Shown here one piece after another: positions 5,071 to 6,379 of a stretch of 6,379 bases of DNA. The position numbers and the translations under genes were made by a program. How positions within the stretch are numbered: the first letter of the stretch is position 1; each line of letters begins with the position of its first letter. The DNA lies in NCBI GenBank assembly GCA_964496725.1, contig CAZCAS010000072.1, positions 1-6,379 of the forward strand. The letters are read 5' to 3'. This stretch comes from JAZGHN01 sp964496725 (GTDB taxonomy: Bacteria > Chloroflexota > Dehalococcoidia > Dehalococcoidales > E44-bin46). The notes beneath the pieces are model-generated. The model saw only the letters and a program-made list of their open reading frames with translations, had not been told where the DNA came from and did not search any database.

Positions 5071-6379
5071 TGCTCACCCCTGGTTTTAAAGACGAGACGG
5101 ATTGGTGTACCAGCAAAGCCAAATACCTGACGCAGTTTATTCTCCAGGTAACGCTGATAGGAAAAATGCACCAGCCTAGCATCGTTAACGACGAAGACAA
5201 AGGTTGGTGGGCTTACTTCAGCCTGAGTAGCATAGCGAATCTTTAGCTGCTTGCTACCCTTTCGGGGCAAGCTGTGAGCCGCTACTGCCTGCTGAACTAT
5301 GCTATTGACGGCAGCGGTAGGCAATCGCTTAAGCCTCTCCTGATAGACCTGAGCCACCTGAGGCATAATCTTATCTACCCCCTGCCCAAACTTAGCTGAG
5401 ATATATAGCAGTGGCGCATAAGGGATGAACCTGAATTGGCTCTGGATATATCTGCTACACCCATCTATGTCCTTAGCTTCAGCCAGGTCCCATTTATTAA
5501 CCACCAGTATAATCCCTTTAGCCGCCTGCTGAATATAACCGGCGATGTGCGTATCCTGGGCCGTAACCAGTTCAGTGGCATCAAGAATAAGTAAGGCTAC
5601 ATCAGCCTGGTCGATAGCACGCAGGGCACGGATAACACTATACCACCCCACTCCCGTCCCCAACCGTCCCCGCCGCTTAATACCACTTGTATCAATAAGT
5701 AGCACACGTTGCCCGCCAAAGTCAACCGGGGTATCTATGGCATCGCGAGTAGTGCCTGGGGTATCAGAAACAATGACTCGCTCTTCGCCCAAAAGGGCAT
5801 TTAGCAGGGTTGACTTACCCACATTAGGCCTACCAACGATAGCCACCTTCATAACCTCCGCCTCCGCCTCAACCGGCGATGGCTCCGGGAGTAGGGAGAT
5901 AACCCTGTCCAGCAGTTTATCCACCCCCCGACCATGATGGGCACTAATGGCGAGCGGCTCACCGAGCCCTAATTCATAAAATTCCACCGCTTGGGTTTCC
6001 AACTGCTCGTTATCTGCTTTGTTAGCCACTAACACCAAGGGTTTGCTCACCCGACGAAGCATATCAACTATCTCCAAGTCAGAGGGCGTTATCCCATCCC
6101 TGACATCCACTAAAAAAATAATGGCATCGGCCTCACCGATAGCCACCTCTGCCTGCTCTTTAACTCCCTGACCGATAGCAGAGTCGGGGGTCATTTCCAG
6201 CCCACCAGTATCAACTAAAGTAAACTCGTGCCCTGCCCACGAAACACAAGCCATTACCCGGTCACGGGTCGTCCCCGGCAAGTCTTCCACAATAGCTATC
6301 CGCTTACCTGCCATCCGATTCAGAAGGGTAGATTTGCCTACATTCTGCCTGCCAATAATAGCCACCACCGGTTTGCTCA
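5067..6379 (-). CDS. der: Ribosome-assembly GTPase Der (EngA), start cut by one base
   Basis: Nearly complete Der, a cytoplasmic GTPase with two tandem G domains that acts in late 50S ribosomal subunit maturation. Numbering from a presumed Met1 at the window edge, G domain 1 has GRQNVGKS (10-17), DLPGTTRDR (33-41), DTGG (57-60) and NKAD (120-123). After an acidic linker (EAEAEV), G domain 2 has GRPNVGKS (183-190), DTPGTTRDAID (206-216), DTSG (230-233), NKWD (295-298) and SAKFGQG (328-334). The KH-like domain that follows ends TPIRLVFKTRGEQ. The frame reads S-K-P-V-V-A-I-I-G back to 6377, and the last two bases give TG. An initiator NTG whose first base is 6380 would make a 437-residue protein beginning MSKPVVAIIG, the normal family start. 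A GTG at 6366-6368 is in frame but would remove the first beta strand's lead-in. Pro is replaced by Gln in the first P-loop. Confidence 0.96.
   Translation of the reverse strand, partial: SKPVVAIIGRQNVGKSTLLNRMAGKRIAIVEDLPGTTRDRVMACVSWAGHEFTLVDTGGLEMTPDSAIGQGVKEQAEVAIGEADAIIFLVDVRDGITPSDLEIVDMLRRVSKPLVLVANKADNEQLETQAVEFYELGLGEPLAISAHHGRGVDKLLDRVISLLPEPSPVEAEAEVMKVAIVGRPNVGKSTLLNALLGEERVIVSDTPGTTRDAIDTPVDFGGQRVLLIDTSGIKRRGRLGTGVGWYSVIRALRAIDQADVALLILDATELVTAQDTHIAGYIQQAAKGIILVVNKWDLAEAKDIDGCSRYIQSQFRFIPYAPLLYISAKFGQGVDKIMPQVAQVYQERLKRLPTAAVNSIVQQAVAAHSLPRKGSKQLKIRYATQAEVSPPTFVFVVNDARLVHFSYQRYLENKLRQVFGFAGTPIRLVFKTRGEQ
5075..5081 (-). promoter_or_regulatory. Putative Shine-Dalgarno site of plsY
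   Basis: AGGGGTG on the - strand lies 4 nt before the GTG at 5068-5070, inside the end of der. It partly matches the anti-Shine-Dalgarno complement (AGGAGGTG). Together with the GTGA stop/start overlap it favours the GTG over the ATG six codons later as the plsY start. Confidence 0.5.

Noticed and set aside
1..6379. Search for mobile elements, CRISPR repeats, tRNA or rRNA genes, riboswitches and an undescribed system.
   Set aside because: The window is almost wholly occupied by six well-known core genes; I saw no repeats, RNA structures or unexplained gaps.

Overview
This is an ordinary, tightly packed bacterial core-genome segment. Two gene clusters meet tail to tail. On the + strand is a chaperone cluster: the 3' end of grpE, then complete dnaK and dnaJ. 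On the - strand is a housekeeping cluster, der, plsY and gpsA in order of transcription. The stop codons of dnaJ and gpsA are separated by only 10 bp. Nearly every base is coding, and no gap is long enough to hold an extra gene.

Organism: base composition is moderate (about half G+C by eye), and ATA isoleucine and AGG/AGA arginine codons are common. The GpsA N-terminus (GTTTWG instead of the usual GxGxWG), the Der first P-loop (GRQNVGKS) and the gene order resemble what I remember of Dehalococcoides-type Chloroflexota. My best guess is therefore an uncultured member of the Dehalococcoidia or a relative. This rests on memory and motif resemblance, not on a search.

Layout: 2-352 grpE (5' end outside the window); 356-2239 dnaK; 2247-3323 dnaJ; 3334-4386 gpsA (-); 4390-5070 plsY (-, GTG start, 4-nt overlap with der); 5067-6379 der (-, start codon cut by the window edge).

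How the genes work together: DnaK, DnaJ and GrpE form the Hsp70 folding machine (ATPase, J-domain co-chaperone and nucleotide exchange factor). GpsA makes sn-glycerol 3-phosphate, and PlsY acylates it to lysophosphatidic acid, so these two neighbours form the first committed steps of phospholipid synthesis. Der is a double-GTPase of 50S ribosome assembly. Promoters for both clusters lie outside the window, and no HrcA/CIRCE operator is visible.

I found no undescribed system, mobile element, RNA gene or CRISPR array. The points worth a second look are small: a one-residue glycine insertion in PlsY motif 2, substitutions in the GpsA and Der nucleotide-binding loops, the missing terminator between the convergent clusters, and a likely misplaced der start.
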